Positions 51,586-61,134 of a stretch of DNA of 64,000 bases are shown piece after piece (the stretch's first letter is position 1; the number at the start of each line of letters is the position of its first letter). The position numbers and the translations under genes are program-made. The DNA comes from Sedimenticola sp. (GTDB taxonomy: Bacteria; Pseudomonadota; Gammaproteobacteria; Chromatiales; Chromatiaceae). The notes under the pieces are model-generated. The model was not told the origin of the DNA. It saw only the letters and a list, made by a program, of their open reading frames with translations, and did not search any database. The DNA lies in the NCBI GenBank assembly GCA_027068915.1, contig JAMOLT010000048.1, positions 124,001 through 188,000 on the forward strand, in the 5' to 3' direction.

Positions 51586-51652
51586 GTCATCCCGGCATCG
51601 GCCAGGATGCAGAAAGACGGCGCTCCTGGATCCCAGCCTCCACCGGGATGAC
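51586..51652. repeat. GTCATCCCGG palindromic element in the lptE leader
   Basis: Perfect 10-bp terminal arms GTCATCCCGG (51586-51595) and CCGGGATGAC (51643-51652) enclose a partly complementary centre. It lies between leuS and lptE. The frame of lptE stays open through it, so a protein starting at 51551 would carry the repeat as ~22 residues; I consider this untranslated. Confidence 0.8.
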
Positions 51653-51679
51653 GGTGTTCGATTTGTATCGGGCGGTACG

Positions 51680-52162
51680 ATGGGGGCGTTTTTTCTGCTT
51701 ATGCTCGCCTTTCTCAGCGCCTGCGGCTTCCATCCCCGCGGAGAAACCGCACGTCCGGCTGCTGCCATCAGCCCGGTTTTCATCGCTGGCCTGCCGGATA
51801 GCAATCGTTTCGTGAGAGAGCTGCGTCACCAGTTGGAGCGCAGTGGCGTGAGCCTGGCAGCGGATGCTTCCCAGGCGGCAACCATCCTGTATCTGGGGAA
51901 GCCGGATCGCAAGCGCAGCGTATTCTCCGTAAACGCCAACAACAAGGCCGTGGAATACGAGGTTCATCGCAGCCTGCGCTTCCGCGTAGAGCACCCACCT
52001 GGCAACAAGCTGCTGAACGACCAGGTTCTGAGTACCAGCTACATCGTCTATAACCCGGGGGGCGAGCTGCTGGGGCGCACCCGGGAAGAAGAACTGCGCA
52101 CCCGGGATGCCTACCGCGAGCTGGCCAGACGCCTGGTGACGCGCCTGGGCAAGCTTCCGTAA
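51680..52162 (+). CDS. lptE: LPS-assembly lipoprotein LptE
   Basis: 160-aa outer-membrane lipoprotein, partner and plug of LptD in lipopolysaccharide insertion. The ATG at 51680 gives a lipoprotein leader (MGAFFLLMLAFLSACGFHPR) with lipobox LSAC. The open frame extends to 51551 but crosses a palindromic repeat, and the leader would then be internal, so I reject it. Conserved elements include FVRELRHQLERSGV and NKAVEYEVHRSLRF. It lies between leuS and holA as in E. coli. Confidence 0.9.
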   Translation: MGAFFLLMLAFLSACGFHPRGETARPAAAISPVFIAGLPDSNRFVRELRHQLERSGVSLAADASQAATILYLGKPDRKRSVFSVNANNKAVEYEVHRSLRFRVEHPPGNKLLNDQVLSTSYIVYNPGGELLGRTREEELRTRDAYRELARRLVTRLGKLP

Positions 52163-52167
52163 CGCCC

Positions 52168-53193
52168 ATGCGCCTGCGTCTGGAGCAGCTTGCGTCCCAC
52201 CTGGGTGGCGATCTTGCCCCCGTGTATGTGGTGAGCGGCGATGAACCCTTGCAACAGGGGGAGGCCGCAGATGCCATTCGCGCAGCGGCGCGCCAGGCTG
52301 GTTATCTGAGCCGCGAAATCTTCGAGGCCGATGCACGCTTCGACTGGAACCGTCTCCAGGAAGAGGCCAATGCCCTGTCCCTGTTCGCCGAGCAGAAGAT
52401 CATCGATCTGCGCCTGCCTTCCGGCAAACCAGGCACCACCGGCAGCAAGGCGCTGACGACATATTGCGAGAATCTTCCTGCAGATACGTTGCTGCTGCTC
52501 ACCGTTCCCAAACTGCCCCTCACCAGCAAATGGATGAAAGCCCTGGACAAGGCAGGGGTGGTGATCCAGGTATGGCCGGTGGACGAGCGGCAACTGCCGC
52601 GCTGGGTGCAGCAGCGTATGCGCATGGCCGGGTTGCAGGCAGAGTCGGGTGTGGCAGAAATGCTCGCCGCGCAGACCGAAGGCAATCTTCTGGCCGCACG
52701 CCAGGAAATCGAAAAGCTGGCGTTGCTGTTCGGTAACGAAAAAATCTCCCAGGAACAGGCGGCAACCGCCATCTCCGACAGCTCCCGCTTCGACGTGTAT
52801 TCCCTGGTGGATGCCGCACTGGCGGGAAAGGCCCAACGCTGCACCCGTATCATTGCCGGCCTTGCGGGGGAAGGCATTCCCCTGCCGGTCGTGCTGTGGG
52901 CGCTGGCGCGGGAAGTGCGCGCCCTCAATGCCATGGCCCAGGATATCGCCACTGGCGCTTCTGTACAGCAGGCGCTGGGCCGGGCCAGAGTATGGAAAAA
53001 CCGCATTCCTCTGGTGAGCACCGGGCTGAAGCGCCTCGATGCCCGGCAATGGGCGGAGTTGCTGCAACAGTGCCAGCTGGCGGATGCGACCATCAAAGGT
53101 GCCGTCCCTGGCAACCCCTGGCTGCTGCTGGAGCAAATCACCCTGGGAATCGCCGGTATTCCTGCACCGGACAAGAAATTGCTAAACTGCTGA
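52168..53193 (+). CDS. holA: DNA polymerase III subunit delta
   Basis: 341-aa clamp-loader subunit that opens the beta sliding clamp. The N-terminal region ([20 protein letters not shown]) is typical. The middle domain has [20 protein letters not shown], and the C-terminal collar helices have [20 protein letters not shown]. It lies 6 bp after lptE and 32 bp before proA, so all are probably one transcript with leuS. Confidence 0.95.
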   Translation: MRLRLEQLASHLGGDLAPVYVVSGDEPLQQGEAADAIRAAARQAGYLSREIFEADARFDWNRLQEEANALSLFAEQKIIDLRLPSGKPGTTGSKALTTYCENLPADTLLLLTVPKLPLTSKWMKALDKAGVVIQVWPVDERQLPRWVQQRMRMAGLQAESGVAEMLAAQTEGNLLAARQEIEKLALLFGNEKISQEQAATAISDSSRFDVYSLVDAALAGKAQRCTRIIAGLAGEGIPLPVVLWALAREVRALNAMAQDIATGASVQQALGRARVWKNRIPLVSTGLKRLDARQWAELLQQCQLADATIKGAVPGNPWLLLEQITLGIAGIPAPDKKLLNC

Positions 53194-53224
53194 CCAATAC
53201 CGGAAAATTCACCGAGAGCAAACC

Positions 53225-54493
53225 ATGACCATTACCGACGTAGCCACATATATGCAGGAAGTGGGCGGCAAGGCTCGCGCCGCCTCTCGCGCCCTGGCCG
53301 CCTCCAACAGCGGACAGAAGAACCTGGCGCTGAACAGCATTGCTGATTTTTTGCATGATGGGCGAAAAACCCTGATGGAAGAAAACCAGAAGGATCTGCA
53401 GGCAGGCAGGGAAAAAGGCCTGTCGGAAGCCCTTCTCGACCGCCTGGAGCTTACCCCCGAGCGTATCGATGGCATGATCGAAGGCCTGCGCCAGATCGCC
53501 ACCCTGGCCGATCCCGTGGGGGAGATCTTCGGCATGAGTTATCGCCCCAGCGGCATCCAGGTGGGGCGCATGCGCGTGCCTCTGGGCGTGGTGGGTATCA
53601 TCTACGAATCCCGTCCCAACGTGACCGCGGATGCCGCAGCCCTGTGTCTGAAATCCGGCAATGCCACGGTGCTGCGCGGCGGCTCCGAGGCGTTCCATTC
53701 CAATCAGGCCATCGCCGCCTGCATCAAGCAGGGGCTGGAGCAGGCGGGTCTGCCGGGGGATACGGTGCAGGTGATCGAAACCACCGACCGCAAGGCCGTC
53801 GGCGCCATGATCACCATGCCGGACTACATCGACGTCATCATCCCCCGGGGCGGCAAGGGCTTGATCGAGCGCATCAGCAAGGATGCAAGAGTGCCGGTCA
53901 TCAAGCACCTGGACGGCATCTGCCATGTGTATGTGGATGATGAAGCCGATCCACAAAAAGCCTTCGATATATGTCTGAACGCCAAGACCCAGCGCTACGG
54001 TACCTGCAACACCATGGAAACCCTGCTGGTGCACGACACCATCGCCGGGGATTTCCTGCCGCCCATGGCGCAGGCCTATTGGGAAAAAGGTGTGGAACTG
54101 CGCGGTTGCGACAAGGCATGCACCATTCTCGGCGAGGCTTGCATGCCCGCCACGACCGAGGACTGGGACACCGAATACCTGGCCCCTATCCTCTCCATTC
54201 GCGTGGTGGATGACATGCGCCAGGCCATGGATCATATCGAGGAACACAGCTCGCGCCACACGGAAAGCATCATCACTGAAAACATTACCAAGGCACGGTG
54301 CTTCTTGCAGGAAGTGGATTCCAGCTCCGTGATGGTCAATGCCTCTACCCGCTTCGCCGATGGTTTCGAATATGGGCTAGGTGCGGAAATCGGCATCTCC
54401 ACCGACAAATTCCACGCCCGCGGCCCCGTGGGGCTGGAAGGGCTGACCTCGGTGAAGTTCATCGTGCTGGGCGATGGACAGATACGAACCTGA
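53225..54493 (+). CDS. proA: Gamma-glutamyl phosphate reductase
   Basis: 422-aa NADPH-dependent enzyme of proline biosynthesis that reduces gamma-glutamyl phosphate to the semialdehyde. It has the aldehyde-dehydrogenase fold: [20 protein letters not shown] (part of the cofactor domain), [11 protein letters not shown] and the catalytic cysteine in [14 protein letters not shown]. The C-terminal [20 protein letters not shown] is the family signature. proB is not adjacent. Confidence 0.97.
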   Translation: MTITDVATYMQEVGGKARAASRALAASNSGQKNLALNSIADFLHDGRKTLMEENQKDLQAGREKGLSEALLDRLELTPERIDGMIEGLRQIATLADPVGEIFGMSYRPSGIQVGRMRVPLGVVGIIYESRPNVTADAAALCLKSGNATVLRGGSEAFHSNQAIAACIKQGLEQAGLPGDTVQVIETTDRKAVGAMITMPDYIDVIIPRGGKGLIERISKDARVPVIKHLDGICHVYVDDEADPQKAFDICLNAKTQRYGTCNTMETLLVHDTIAGDFLPPMAQAYWEKGVELRGCDKACTILGEACMPATTEDWDTEYLAPILSIRVVDDMRQAMDHIEEHSSRHTESIITENITKARCFLQEVDSSSVMVNASTRFADGFEYGLGAEIGISTDKFHARGPVGLEGLTSVKFIVLGDGQIRT

Positions 54494-54504
54494 TGCTTTT
54501 CAAC

Positions 54505-54550
54505 GTCATTCCGGCGCACGAGCCCATGGCGTCGTGCGTCGGGATGATGG
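54505..54550. repeat. GTCATTCCGG palindromic element between proA and nadD
   Basis: Left arm GTCATTCCGGCGCACGA and right arm TCGTGCGTCGGGATGATG pair with few mismatches around CCCATGGCG. It occupies the gap just upstream of nadD and belongs with the element at 51586. Confidence 0.7.
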
Positions 54551-54580
54551 CGAGACGCCCAATTGGCTTGGTCAGGAATC

Positions 54581-55201
54581 ATGATCGGCATCTTCGGCGG
54601 CACCTTCGACCCCATACACAACGGGCATCTGCGCACCGCCCTGGACGTGTTGGAAGCATTGCAGCTGGAAGAGCTGCGCTTCATTCCCCTTGGCCAGGCA
54701 GTGCATCGGGATCAGCCGCAAACTCCGGCAAACCGGCGTCTGGCCATGCTACGGGTCGCCACCGAAGGACAGGACGGCTTTGTTATCGATGAGCGCGAAC
54801 TGAACCAGCCAAAGCCTTCCTACAGCGTACATACCCTGCGATCGCTGCGGGAGGAGCTGGGCACAGACGTTCCCCTGTGCCTGCTGCTGGGCAGAGATGC
54901 CTTTCTGGGTTTTTCCGGCTGGCACCAACCAGAAACCATCCTGCAACTCGCTCATCTGGTCGTTATGGACAGGCCCGGACATGACATGCCCACAGAAGGC
55001 CCATTACACGATCTGATGCACAAGCACATGACCCCAAAGATTGCAGATCTGAACAACAAACCCGGCGGCCATATCCTGTTCCAGCCCGTCACCCGACTGG
55101 ACATATCCTCCAGCGATATCCGGGAGCGGATGACAACGGGCCGAAGCGTGCGTTATCTGGTGCCGGAAAAGGTGCTGGAGATATTGCGGGAGGGGAGATA
55201 G
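54581..55201 (+). CDS. nadD: Nicotinate-nucleotide adenylyltransferase
   Basis: 206-aa NAD biosynthesis enzyme (NaMN + ATP to NaAD). The start at 54581 (MIGIFGGTFDPIHNGHL) gives the conserved nucleotide-binding HxGH motif near the N-terminus; a start 18 bases earlier would add residues from the repeat-flanking region. The ISSSDIRERM signature is near the end. proA-nadD is a frequent gene pair. Confidence 0.96.
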   Translation: MIGIFGGTFDPIHNGHLRTALDVLEALQLEELRFIPLGQAVHRDQPQTPANRRLAMLRVATEGQDGFVIDERELNQPKPSYSVHTLRSLREELGTDVPLCLLLGRDAFLGFSGWHQPETILQLAHLVVMDRPGHDMPTEGPLHDLMHKHMTPKIADLNNKPGGHILFQPVTRLDISSSDIRERMTTGRSVRYLVPEKVLEILREGR

Positions 55202-55220
55202 GCATGGGCGGCATCATGGT

Positions 55221-55955
55221 TCACCTCAAGGCCCTGCCATCGAAGTGCGAAACATAGGAGTAACCGAGATAACCCTCCCTGACCGACAATTCCATACTCG
55301 CATTCTGGAAAGTCGCACTCCAAACCGCTTCCGGCACCACAAGCCGCTCTTCCGTATCATGGATCTGGACAAAGACAAACAGGGGAGGTTCCTGTTTGTT
55401 CAAAAATGAAGCCAGCCCAACGCCACCCCTTTCTTTTCTGATGATGTCTGTCGTCAGCCGTGACAGCCCGGCATCTGCCAACTTCCTGTTGAGCTGAGAC
55501 ACCCCGGTCGCAAATAGCAATGCAAACGAAATCAGGAAAACCTTCAGCATTACGATATTCTTCTTTTCAAAGATCTTTGACAGCATTACCCAGAGCATCA
55601 CGCCTATTGGCGCGCCAATCAGCAGACAGATGCGCAGCATGTTCAAACCGTTAAGGGTGTTGTCGATGTGGGATGCTTCTGCCGCGATCAACAGCAATGC
55701 CGCACTGCCCAGGTTGATTGCCAGTACGACCAGGACGGCAGCACGCAGTTCCTTCCATGTGAACTGCTCACCATCGAACCAGCTCTCTTTGGCCAGGCTG
55801 AATGCAATCAGTAGCAGTGTGAAAAGCACCAATGAAGCAATCGGGATCGCTACATAAACTGTGCTGTTCTCCTGGGTAACCCAAAAAGTAGTTGTCGCCA
55901 ACAGCGCCAGCAGTATGGTGAATATGATATAGGCTTTCTTCTGCAATTTGATCAT
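55221..55955 (-). CDS. Membrane protein of unknown function
   Basis: 244 aa with four hydrophobic segments (about 8-27, 33-53, 71-91 and 104-124, plus 135-152 as a possible fifth), then a ~90-residue soluble C-terminus (ADAGLSRLTTDIIRKERGGV; LFVFVQIHDTEERLVVPEAV). No family is recognised. It is convergent with nadD. The C-terminal region may lie in the periplasm. Base composition is lower in GC than nearby housekeeping genes. Confidence 0.65.
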   Translation of the reverse strand: MIKLQKKAYIIFTILLALLATTTFWVTQENSTVYVAIPIASLVLFTLLLIAFSLAKESWFDGEQFTWKELRAAVLVVLAINLGSAALLLIAAEASHIDNTLNGLNMLRICLLIGAPIGVMLWVMLSKIFEKKNIVMLKVFLISFALLFATGVSQLNRKLADAGLSRLTTDIIRKERGGVGLASFLNKQEPPLFVFVQIHDTEERLVVPEAVWSATFQNASMELSVREGYLGYSYVSHFDGRALR

Positions 55956-55999
55956 CGAATGAAGTTTGGCTCAATAAAGAAAACATGCGTTGAACAAAA

Positions 56000-56875
56000 T
56001 CAACCCAACTCCGCCAGCAACCGCTCCATTATCTGCTGCGCCTGTCCTGTGTAGCCGCCTCCGAACAGGTTGGCATGGTTGAGGATGTGATAAAGGTTGT
56101 AGAGAGTCTTGCGGGTGGCATAGCCGGAATCCAGGGGCCAGGCGCTGTTGTAGGCTGCGTAAAAGTCCGCGCCGAAGCCACCAAAAAGCTCGGTCATGGC
56201 AATCTCCGCTTCCCGATCACCATAGTAGGTGGCCGGGTCAAAGATCACTGGCTGACCCTCTTCGTCATAACCCAGGTTGCCACCCCACAGGTCGCCGTGA
56301 AGCAGGGAAGGCAGAGGCTGGTGATCCAGCAGGGCAGGGCAGGCTTCCAGCAATTTTTCACCCAGCTGCCCCAAGCGGTTTCCCAGGCCATTGCGCGCCG
56401 CTTCGGCCAGCTGGAAACCCAGGCGCTGCTCTTTCCAGAACGTAATCCAGTCTGAATGCCAGTCGTTGGGCTGGTGGGTAGAGCCGATGGTATTGCTGCG
56501 CTGCCAGCCAAAGGCTTTGGCCTGTTTCCGGTGCAGTTGCGCCAGCTGCTCACCGGCGCTGGCGGCTGCCTCCCCGCAACCCGCCCCCAGGGCAATGTAT
56601 TCCATAACGATATAGCTTTGCCCCTGGGCGGTTCCGGTGCAAAGGGGTTGGGGAACGCGAATCGCATTCCCCCCGGCCAGCTCCCGCAGCCCCAGCGCCT
56701 CTGCCTCGAACATGGACAAGCGCGCAGCCTGGTTGAGCTTTACGAACCAGCGTTGACCAGGATCACTCAGCTGTACGGCGGTATTGATGCAGCCACCACC
56801 CAGACTGCGGGGCTCACGGGGGCGGAAATCTGTGCCGGTCTCCTCGCTGATATGATTGGCGATGTGCTGCCAGAT
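56000..56875 (-). CDS. Fructosamine kinase family protein with non-canonical start
   Basis: About 291 aa, YniA-like, of the kinase fold that phosphorylates ketosamines (protein deglycation). Motifs: GGGCINTAVQLSD (glycine loop), WFVKLN (ATP lysine), LLHGDLWGGNLGYD (catalytic HGD) and VIFDPATYYGDREAEIAMTE (metal). The family's start (MWQxI...) aligns with an ATC codon at 56875, directly after the stop of the upstream gene. No ATG, GTG or TTG is in frame from there up to the preceding ORF, other than a TTG 52 codons in, which would remove the ATP site. An ATT further upstream (GGAAGG six bases before it) is an alternative. Confidence 0.82.
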   Translation of the reverse strand: MWQHIANHISEETGTDFRPREPRSLGGGCINTAVQLSDPGQRWFVKLNQAARLSMFEAEALGLRELAGGNAIRVPQPLCTGTAQGQSYIVMEYIALGAGCGEAAASAGEQLAQLHRKQAKAFGWQRSNTIGSTHQPNDWHSDWITFWKEQRLGFQLAEAARNGLGNRLGQLGEKLLEACPALLDHQPLPSLLHGDLWGGNLGYDEEGQPVIFDPATYYGDREAEIAMTELFGGFGADFYAAYNSAWPLDSGYATRKTLYNLYHILNHANLFGGGYTGQAQQIMERLLAELG

Positions 56876-56877
56876 GC

Positions 56878-57525
56878 TCAGAGGAATCCGCCGCCTTCCA
56901 ACAGATTCTCCCCCTTGAGATCGCTGATAACCTCATCAGCGATTTGCTCGATAGCGCTGACAACAGAGCGGGGGTTCTTTGTCACCGTATTCCCCGCCCA
57001 CAGCATTTTTTCCGAGTGGACGGAGAAGTAGCGAAACTGCATATTGAAATAATTGTCTGCGCCTACATAGCCGGGCCGATAGATGGCGCGATAATTCTGG
57101 TAGTAATAATCGTAAAACGCCGCATCGTCGTGGGTATCGGGAAACCAGTCCAGACGACTCGGAGAAAACTTGAGCTTTTTTTCTATGCCCTTGAGCTGGG
57201 CAACCAGAACGCCGTCCGCCCCGGTTTCCCTGACGACCTTGATGATTTCCTCTTTCTCATCATGATCCGTGGCGTTCGGTATGTGTTCGGAGCTGGGAAT
57301 TACTTCCACGCCCTTCTTTCTGGCCTCGGCCACAAAATGCTCTTCGAAGAACCGGCGGGTTACCGGATCCTTGATCATGGCTACCAGCAGAATTTTCTTT
57401 GCCGGTGGCCCACTGATATCAGACGCTTCCCAGCTTTCGGCAAGCCTGGTGGAGGAACAGCCAGCCATCAGCAATGCTAGAATAAACACAACAAACAATC
57501 TGGCAGCACATACAGGGGTAAACAT
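56878..57525 (-). CDS. DUF4136-like lipoprotein
   Basis: 215 aa. The ATG at 57525 (MFTPVCAARLFVVFILALLM) is chosen so that the lipobox LMAGC follows the hydrophobic stretch. The mature part has a Rossmann-like start (KKILLVAMIKDPVTRRFFEE), a conserved-looking ADGVLVAQLKG and a Tyr-rich section (AFYDYYYQNYRAIYRP). It resembles DUF4136-type lipoproteins of unknown function. It overlaps nothing but ends 3 bp before the ATC start of the fructosamine kinase. Confidence 0.75.
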   Translation of the reverse strand: MFTPVCAARLFVVFILALLMAGCSSTRLAESWEASDISGPPAKKILLVAMIKDPVTRRFFEEHFVAEARKKGVEVIPSSEHIPNATDHDEKEEIIKVVRETGADGVLVAQLKGIEKKLKFSPSRLDWFPDTHDDAAFYDYYYQNYRAIYRPGYVGADNYFNMQFRYFSVHSEKMLWAGNTVTKNPRSVVSAIEQIADEVISDLKGENLLEGGGFL

Positions 57526-57884
57526 ATTGGAATTCAGCTCCGGCAGGGACATGGCTAGATGATACGGAGTGGTGTATGGATTATCAACCGGCAGGGTATT
57601 CCAGGCAGGCGCATCGTCAATTCCGGATCATTGTTTTGTCCTGGCCGCAACAGCTGAAACGCAATATCAGAATACCGTTATGCACAGATCCGCTGCGCTT
57701 TGGAAAAATGCGCTCCTGGAGCAAGCACAGGATGCGCGCTACCTACTCAACAAGTTGATATTAATGACAAAAATTCTTTTTCTGCTGAGATTCTGGATGC
57801 AGCTTCCCGGCGGACGATGCAACACCATAACTTCCCTACCTACAGGATATTCACAGAGTTATCCACAGGTCACACATTGATTTC
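57526..57884. other. Intergenic region between divergent lipoprotein and priA
   Basis: 359 bp with no gene called. An open frame at 57569-57880 encodes a Cys-poor, feature-less product. Two DnaA-box-like nonamers lie 18-38 bp before priA (separate entry). A second region of low GC at 57740-57780 is the probable promoter zone. Confidence 0.5.
57847..57867 (+). promoter_or_regulatory. Two DnaA-box-like sites before priA
   Basis: ATATTCACA (57847-57855) differs by one base from TTATTCACA, and TTATCCACA (57859-57867) is a perfect DnaA box. They are in the same orientation, 12 bp start to start, close upstream of the priA ATG. DnaA control of priA would link replication initiation to restart capacity, but this is inference. 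Confidence 0.5.
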
Positions 57885-60080
57885 ATGAGCAGCATTCTTC
57901 ATATCGCCCTGGCGGCCCCCGTATACGGCCTGTTCGACTACCTGCCGCCCGGAAATGTGCCGGAAGAAAACCTGGTGCCGGGCCAGCGGCTACTGGTGCC
58001 CTTTGGCCGAACCGAGCGTTGCGGCATGCTGGTCAGTTTGAGCAACCAGACCTCGGTTGCCAGACACAAACTACGGGCTGCCCACACAATCCTCGACGAG
58101 ACGCCCCTGATGAGCAGGGAGCATCTGGCCTTTTTATGCTGGGTTGCAGATTACTACCATCACCCACCGGGAGAAGTGCTGCTGTCTGCACTGCCGGTAC
58201 GTCTGCGCAAGGGCAAGCCACCCCTGGTTCCGCGCCCTGACAGAATCCGGATTTGCGATATAGATGCAGATACCCTTGCAACCCTGGAACGCAGGGCGCC
58301 CCGCCAGTGGCAATTGCTGCGCTGGCTTGGCGACCGGGGCGGCAGTGCAGGCATGAGCGAACTGCGCAGCCGGTTCGACAACGTGCATGGTGTCATGCGC
58401 GCACTGCGCAGCAAGGGCATGATCACCCTGGGCATGGCGGATGACGCCATGCTGCCTTTGCAACAACCACAGTTTGCACTGGAGACGGAACAGGCGCAGG
58501 CCGTTGCGGCCGTTTCTTCCCGGCTGGGGCAATACCACGCCTTTCTCCTCGATGGGATTACCGGCAGCGGCAAGACCGAAGTCTACCTGCGCCTTGCCCA
58601 ACAGGTGTTGGAGCAGGGGCGCAGCATATTGTTTCTGGTGCCGGAAATTTCCCTAACCCCGCAACTGATCAGCCGCCTGGAGAAACGTCTGCCCGGGCCA
58701 ATGGCGGTATTGCATTCCGGCAGGAGCGATGGAGAAAGGGAGCAGGCCTGGCAGATGGCACGCAAGGGTCAGGCACGGGTCATCCTTGGCACCCGTTCCG
58801 CCGTGCTCGCCCCGGTTCCCGATCTGGGCCTGGTGCTGGTGGACGAAGAGCACGACGCATCCTACAAGCAACAGGAGGGCTTTCGCTATTCCGCCAGAGA
58901 CATGGCCTTGGTGCGGGCGCGGCGGGCAGGCTGCCCGGTGGTGCTGGGTTCCGCCACACCATCGCTGGAAAGCCTGAAGAACGCCATGGACGACCGCTAC
59001 AAGTGGCTCAGACTCACCCGCCGCGCAGGAACCGCGCAAAGCCCCCGGATGCGGCTGCTGGACATACGCAATCAGCGGCTGCAGGGCGGGCTGTCGCCAC
59101 AGCTGCTACAGGCCCTGGAAGAAGTATTGACCCAAGGCAGGCAGGCCATGGTGTTTCTGAACCGACGTGGCTATGCACCTGTGCTCAGCTGCTACAGCTG
59201 TGGCTGGTTATCCGACTGTCCCCGCTGCGATGCCCGCCAGACCATGCACTATCGCCAGCACAAGCTGGTCTGCCATCATTGTGGTAACGAACGCCCCCTG
59301 CCAAGCCACTGTCCTTCCTGTGGCTCTCCCGAACTGCACCCTTTGGGGCAGGGCACGGAGCAGCTCGAACAGATACTGCAGCAGCGTTTTCCCGACCACC
59401 CCCTGGTGCGCATCGACCGGGATGCCACCAGCCGCAAGGGCAGCCTCGATCATCTACTCGCCCAGGCGCGGGACGGACGCGCCAGCCTGCTGGTGGGCAC
59501 CCAGATGCTGGCCAAGGGGCATCATTTCCCCGGTGTCGCCCTGGTGGGAATGGTGGATGTGGACGGCGGACTGTTCGGCGCGGATTTCCGTGCTGCCGAG
59601 CACATGGCGCAGCTCATCATTCAGGTTGCCGGACGGGCGGGGCGGGGCGAGCACCCCGGGCAGGTACTGATGCAAACCCGCTACCCCGAGCATCCACTGC
59701 TGCAAACCCTGGTAAATGAGGATTATGCAGCCTTCGCCCGGGAAGCGCTCAAAGAAAGGGCACAGGCAGAATTGCCACCCTGCAGTTTCCAGACCCTGAT
59801 TCGCGCCAGCGCCACCAAAGCGGAAACCGCAGAGCAGTTCCTGCAACAGGCAGCTGCCCTGGCGGAGAAACTGGCGGGCCGGGAAATACAGGCATGGGGT
59901 CCCGTACCCGCCCCCATGCAGAAACGTGCAGGCAAGTATCGATCACATCTGCTGTTGCAGGCCGGGCAACGCAACCGGCTGCAAAAGTTTCTCAGCACCT
60001 TCGTGCCCGCTCTATCCACCCTGCCCGATGCGGGCCGGGTGCGCTGGTCGGTGGACGTCGACCCCCTGGATCTTTACTGA
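57885..60080 (+). CDS. priA: Primosomal replication protein N' (PriA helicase)
   Basis: 731-aa 3'-to-5' superfamily 2 helicase that reloads DnaB at stalled forks. The N-terminal DNA-binding domain starts ILHIALAAPVYGLFDYLPP. The helicase core has Walker A GITGSGKTEVYLRL and DEEH box LVDEEHDASYKQ. The zinc domain has paired cysteines: CYSCGWLSDCPRC, CHHCGNE and CPSCG. The C-terminus carries IQAWGPVPAPMQKRAGKYR. Its length equals that of E. coli PriA. Alone in its direction after the lipoprotein gene. Confidence 0.97.
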   Translation: MSSILHIALAAPVYGLFDYLPPGNVPEENLVPGQRLLVPFGRTERCGMLVSLSNQTSVARHKLRAAHTILDETPLMSREHLAFLCWVADYYHHPPGEVLLSALPVRLRKGKPPLVPRPDRIRICDIDADTLATLERRAPRQWQLLRWLGDRGGSAGMSELRSRFDNVHGVMRALRSKGMITLGMADDAMLPLQQPQFALETEQAQAVAAVSSRLGQYHAFLLDGITGSGKTEVYLRLAQQVLEQGRSILFLVPEISLTPQLISRLEKRLPGPMAVLHSGRSDGEREQAWQMARKGQARVILGTRSAVLAPVPDLGLVLVDEEHDASYKQQEGFRYSARDMALVRARRAGCPVVLGSATPSLESLKNAMDDRYKWLRLTRRAGTAQSPRMRLLDIRNQRLQGGLSPQLLQALEEVLTQGRQAMVFLNRRGYAPVLSCYSCGWLSDCPRCDARQTMHYRQHKLVCHHCGNERPLPSHCPSCGSPELHPLGQGTEQLEQILQQRFPDHPLVRIDRDATSRKGSLDHLLAQARDGRASLLVGTQMLAKGHHFPGVALVGMVDVDGGLFGADFRAAEHMAQLIIQVAGRAGRGEHPGQVLMQTRYPEHPLLQTLVNEDYAAFAREALKERAQAELPPCSFQTLIRASATKAETAEQFLQQAAALAEKLAGREIQAWGPVPAPMQKRAGKYRSHLLLQAGQRNRLQKFLSTFVPALSTLPDAGRVRWSVDVDPLDLY

Positions 60081-60291
60081 CTCCTTATTCTGGCTTTTGG
60101 TTTGTTCGATGGCAATGGCGTTTCTGTGCGCAAGATATGCACCGCATTGGGCAAAAGTCTTTCCTGCATCAACACCGGTTTGTTGGAGCCGAGACCGTTA
60201 GCCCACTACAGCCAGGGCAGGGCGGACTTGCCATACCCCGCTCATTACCTCTATCCTTCCCTGGATATTCGCGGACAAGGGAGGCGGGACA

Positions 60292-61134
60292 ATGAAATGG
60301 CGGGGACGTCGTCGCAGTACGAATGTGGAAGACCGCAGGGGCATGCGGGTCGGCAAGGCCGGGGGCATCGGTATTGGCACCATCATACTGGCTTTGGTGG
60401 CCATGTATTTTGGTGTGGACCCCCGGCTGGTGATGGATGTCGGCAGCCAGTTGGGTGGTGGGCAGATCGCCACGCAGCAGGCGGATTATCAGCCAACGGA
60501 GGCAGACAGGGAGAAAGGTGAATTTGTTGCTGTGGTGCTGGCGGATACGGAAGACGTCTGGAACCAGGAATTCCAGAAATACGGCAAGCGCTACGCAGAG
60601 CCCAAACTGGTGCTGTTCAGCGGCGCGGTGCAATCCGCTTGCGGCATGGCCCAGGCGGCGGTGGGGCCTTTCTATTGTCCGGGGGATCACAAGGTCTATA
60701 TCGACCTGGTTTTCTATGATGAATTGCAGCGGCGCTTCAAGGCGCCGGGCGATCTGGCCCAGGCCTATGTGATTGCCCATGAAGTGGGGCATCATGTGCA
60801 GAATCTGCTCGGTTATACCAAGCAGGTTCCCCGTGGCAGCAAGGGGGCGGATTCCGCCGCGGTGCGCCTGGAACTGCAGGCGGACTGCTTTGCCGGCATC
60901 TGGGTGAACCATACGCAAAAAGCCAAGAACTTTCTGCAAAGCGGCGATCTTGATGAAGCCCTCAACGCCGCCAGCGCCATCGGCGATGACCGCATGCAAC
61001 GCCAGGCGACAGGAACCGTCCGGCCGGATGGATTCACCCACGGCACTTCGGCGCAGCGCCAGCGCTGGTTCCGCAAGGGCGTGAACAACGGCAGACTGGA
61101 AGATTGCGACACCTTCAGAGCGACAACCCTATGA
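60292..61134 (+). CDS. ypfJ: Neutral zinc metallopeptidase YpfJ family
   Basis: 280 aa. A basic N-terminus (MKWRGRRRSTNVEDRRG) is followed by one membrane span (GIGIGTIILALVAMYFGV), then a periplasmic metallopeptidase-like domain with the zinc motif HEVGHHVQNLLG and an ADCFAGIWVNH segment as the third ligand. Function is unknown in most species. Its stop overlaps the start of the herA-like gene (ATGA). The gap back to priA holds no gene. Confidence 0.93.
   Translation: MKWRGRRRSTNVEDRRGMRVGKAGGIGIGTIILALVAMYFGVDPRLVMDVGSQLGGGQIATQQADYQPTEADREKGEFVAVVLADTEDVWNQEFQKYGKRYAEPKLVLFSGAVQSACGMAQAAVGPFYCPGDHKVYIDLVFYDELQRRFKAPGDLAQAYVIAHEVGHHVQNLLGYTKQVPRGSKGADSAAVRLELQADCFAGIWVNHTQKAKNFLQSGDLDEALNAASAIGDDRMQRQATGTVRPDGFTHGTSAQRQRWFRKGVNNGRLEDCDTFRATTL

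Noticed and set aside
51551-51679. Longer N-terminus for LptE
   Set aside because: It would translate a palindromic repeat and bury the lipoprotein leader.
57569-57880. 103-codon frame before priA
   Set aside because: No ribosome site or motifs; overlaps the DnaA-box-like sites.
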